From an uncultured Clostridium sp. (GTDB lineage: Bacteria > Bacillota > Clostridia > Clostridiales > Clostridiaceae): a stretch of 64,000 nucleotides of DNA. The notes beneath the pieces were generated by a model, which worked only from the letters and a program-made list of their open reading frames with translations, was not told the DNA's origin and made no database searches. This document shows, piece after piece, positions 61,898 through 64,000 of the stretch. Position 1 is the first letter of the stretch; each line of letters opens with the position of its first letter. The translations under genes and the position numbers were made by a program. The stretch is taken from positions 62,001-126,000 of the forward strand of contig URKQ01000009.1 in NCBI GenBank assembly GCA_900548455.1. The letters run 5' to 3'.

Positions 61898-63436
61898 CTA
61901 ATTATGTTTATCATTTTTATATTTACATAAACTATTTAATACATTAATTATTTCTTTTCTTTCACAAAGCTCAATATTATAATTCTTTTTATAGTTATAT
62001 CTTTTTAAAGTACATCCTCCATAACAACCGTAGTATAAATTGCACTCTAAACACTTATGATTGTTTTCAATCATATTATTATCTTCATGGGTATGAATTT
62101 TTCTATAAAAATCTAGTATTCCCATACTTTCATTACAATAATAAATTTTACCATCGCAATCAATTACATATGTTTTGTCTAAACTACAATACTTTGACCT
62201 TATATAAGGATATGGTTCACTTTCTCTTGCCATATCAACTACTAGTGATAATATTGGATCACCAAAAATAATATCTATGTCTTTTATATCTTCTATTTTC
62301 TTATATAAATCAAAGCATTCTTCATATGAAACTGAATTAAAAGAAGGATCATTCTTATTTTCAACTCTATAATATACAACTGATAAATACTCTTTGTCTA
62401 TGTCTACTTGACACAAATACTTTAAAAAATCATATTGGTGTTCTATATTATCTCTATCTAAGTTTATCCGAATACACACTTTCATTTTATTCTCAGTTAA
62501 AATTTTTATTGACTCCATTATTTTATCAAAAGAATGTTGTCCATTCGCAAAAAATCTTCTTTGATCATGTACCTTAGCTGGTCCATCCACTGTTATTATA
62601 AATTCACAAATTTTATCTTTTATAGCTATAAATTCTGGCATAAACAACTTTACATTAGTTCCATTTGTTATAATTCTAAAGGATATATTTTCTTTCTCTT
62701 TTGACCATTTAATCAAATAATGTATTTTATTCATATTACTATTTAATAAGGGCTCGCCCCCATATAAAGTTATAACAGTGTCTTTTCCATCAGAAATTTT
62801 ATCAATCATAGAAACTATCTCTTCACTAGATAATTCTTCCTCCTTATAAAATCTATTTTCCTTACTCTCAAAACAATAAATGCATCTCATATTACACTTA
62901 TATGAAAAAATTATATATACATTTGCATAATTACTTCTATTAATTAATGATTGCATTTCATCATTTTTATCAAACTTTATATATCTTCTTCCTAATAGAT
63001 AATCTAAATCTTTCTTATCAAGTTTCTTATAGTTATCAAATTTAACTGCCTCATATACTTCTTCACTTACTTCATCAATAGTCCTAAAACCTAAATTTAA
63101 AAAATAGTATTTTCCTTCTGCATTTAATGGAACCATTGCCTTAGACTTACAATATTTAATATCATCTTTATTTTTTACTTCTACAGCCCAGTTTCTATTA
63201 ATTAATGAATTTATCGCAATGTTAAATTTTTCAATATCCTCTTCGCAATCATCGATATCATAAATATAACCACTAATTAAATACTTAAAAAGTTCAGCAG
63301 ATAATCCTTTAATAAAATAGGGCTTGTAATTCACATATAAATTAAATTCATTATTTTTATTATAATAATCTTTTGTTCTCTGCTTAAATACAACGTCTTT
63401 GGATATGGTATAGAATTTGTTATTATAACTTATCAT
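61898..63436 (-). CDS. Radical SAM-SPASM peptide maturase (RiPP cluster, enzyme A)
   Basis: 512 residues. The N-terminal 110 residues look like a PqqD-type leader-binding domain (a strand-rich start, then helical stretch SAELFKYLISGYIYDIDDCE). The radical SAM site is CNMRCIYCFESK near residue 177, with TLYGGEPLL near 222. SPASM cysteines are CSLDKTYVIDCDGKIYYCNE near 420 and CLECNLYYGCYGGC near 455-470, with a final Cys in NIELCER. Upstream neighbour of the precursor (55 bases past its ribosome-binding region) and partner of the second radical SAM enzyme. ATG at 63436 behind AGGAGG. Possibly installs thioethers or C-C links on the core. Confidence 0.92.
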   Translation of the reverse strand: MISYNNKFYTISKDVVFKQRTKDYYNKNNEFNLYVNYKPYFIKGLSAELFKYLISGYIYDIDDCEEDIEKFNIAINSLINRNWAVEVKNKDDIKYCKSKAMVPLNAEGKYYFLNLGFRTIDEVSEEVYEAVKFDNYKKLDKKDLDYLLGRRYIKFDKNDEMQSLINRSNYANVYIIFSYKCNMRCIYCFESKENRFYKEEELSSEEIVSMIDKISDGKDTVITLYGGEPLLNSNMNKIHYLIKWSKEKENISFRIITNGTNVKLFMPEFIAIKDKICEFIITVDGPAKVHDQRRFFANGQHSFDKIMESIKILTENKMKVCIRINLDRDNIEHQYDFLKYLCQVDIDKEYLSVVYYRVENKNDPSFNSVSYEECFDLYKKIEDIKDIDIIFGDPILSLVVDMARESEPYPYIRSKYCSLDKTYVIDCDGKIYYCNESMGILDFYRKIHTHEDNNMIENNHKCLECNLYYGCYGGCTLKRYNYKKNYNIELCERKEIINVLNSLCKYKNDKHN

Positions 63437-63479
63437 TTTCTCCTCCTATTAACGCTCTCTGATTATCACTACATTGCAT

Positions 63480-64000
63480 CTATTTCTTAACTATAATATG
63501 AATATGTTCAGTAGCATCTCTATATTGAGGATATTCGCATGTTTCCGATGCAACTTTTAATAAATTATTATATACATTTTTATCTTCTTCTGCTAACTCT
63601 ACAACTCTAGACTCTATACCAGATAAAAAGCTCTCTACTCCAGCATATGATATTATATTAAATCCAGCTTCAGTTACTTCTTTTAAAGCATTTGTTGGTG
63701 TTGTCATATACAAATCTGTAAAACTTGAATTTGGATCAAATTTTTGTTCATCTAAATAATTATATACATTTTGTAAGTCACTAAATACTTCACTAAATTC
63801 AGTAACACCCGATTTTAAACATCCCCAAGAATTTATATAAGAAATAAGCGCTATCCCATCATCTTTTAATATTCTACGTGCTTCTTTTAGTATTTTTACT
63901 CTATCAGTTTCATTTAACACATGATACATAGGTCCCATTAATAATAAAACATCATATTTTTCACTTTCTAACAAGTGCAAATTTAATGCATCTTCACAGA
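63480..64000 (-). CDS. Class I SAM-dependent methyltransferase (partial, runs off right edge)
   Basis: The last 172 codons of a gene beginning beyond the right edge. The visible part starts at motif II-III of a Rossmann-fold methyltransferase: KYDVLLLMGPMYHVLNE near the first 20 residues, then KEARRILKDDGIALISYIN. The C-terminal half has no recognised motif. It lies 43 bases upstream of the radical SAM gene at 61898-63436 and on the same strand, so it probably belongs to the RiPP unit, methylating the peptide or a cofactor. Start and first motifs are out of view. Confidence 0.8.
   Translation of the reverse strand, partial: CEDALNLHLLESEKYDVLLLMGPMYHVLNETDRVKILKEARRILKDDGIALISYINSWGCLKSGVTEFSEVFSDLQNVYNYLDEQKFDPNSSFTDLYMTTPTNALKEVTEAGFNIISYAGVESFLSGIESRVVELAEEDKNVYNNLLKVASETCEYPQYRDATEHIHIIVKK

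Overview
The window is AT-rich (roughly 30% GC by eye), with strong GGAGG ribosome-binding sites, frequent GTG and TTG starts, hairpin-plus-T terminators after most genes, and clostridial families throughout (Fe-S L-serine dehydratase, CWB2 wall anchoring, rubrerythrin, 2-hydroxyacyl-CoA dehydratase-type enzymes, a protease-containing flagellin). It is best read as chromosome of a Clostridium species. I see no rRNA, tRNA, complete insertion sequence, prophage or origin.

1-7,000: a type I-B CRISPR-Cas region on the minus strand. The order in transcription is leader, array (50 repeats including three degenerate ones at the distal end), terminator, cas6, cas8b, and the start of cas7 running off the left edge. 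Two decayed repeat-spacer-repeat units with a shared short spacer flank the array; one lies directly upstream of cas6. A transposase fragment abuts the right-hand unit.

7,000-21,400: housekeeping and accessory genes, nearly all on the minus strand: a PEBP protein, an AI-2E family transporter, an azoreductase-like flavoprotein, an L-serine degradation operon (sdaAB, sdaAA and an EIIC-like permease), a U32-family pair that resembles UbiU/UbiV, a serine hydrolase, a CD3324-type regulator behind a structured leader, a GNAT enzyme, an FUSC exporter and a MATE pump.

21,500-29,200: two convergent transcription units meeting at a shared terminator. On the plus strand lie a large iron-sulfur flavoprotein and HypA. 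On the minus strand lie two 2-hydroxyacyl-CoA dehydratase-like subunits, their ATP-dependent activator, a previously easy-to-miss 52-residue membrane peptide, and an acetyl-CoA-synthase-like protein. No CoA-transferase or hydroxyacid dehydrogenase is present, so the substrate is unknown.

29,400-43,500: a CWB2 wall protein interrupted by an in-frame stop, an unexplained direct/inverted repeat element, a C26 amidohydrolase, an Rrf2 regulator, a rubrerythrin with a single-base frameshift, a purine permease, a flippase, and an ECF transporter whose S component is fused to both ATPases and controlled by a SAM-I riboswitch (so probably methionine-related). A GH3-like ligase follows.

43,500-59,300: a flagellin carrying a zinc-protease domain (flagellinolysin type), DUF2225 and DUF5692 proteins, a LysR gene between two MATE pumps, a leucine-rich-repeat surface protein, an SPFH/flotillin-like protein, and a three-gene metal or cofactor ABC importer whose ATPase has a histidine-rich tail.

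59,500-64,000: an acetate-type transporter, then a RiPP cluster on the minus strand: a methyltransferase (cut by the right edge), a radical SAM-SPASM enzyme, a 41-residue precursor ending in a Cys-Glu-Glu-Cys motif, a relic of a second core peptide, and a second radical SAM-SPASM enzyme.
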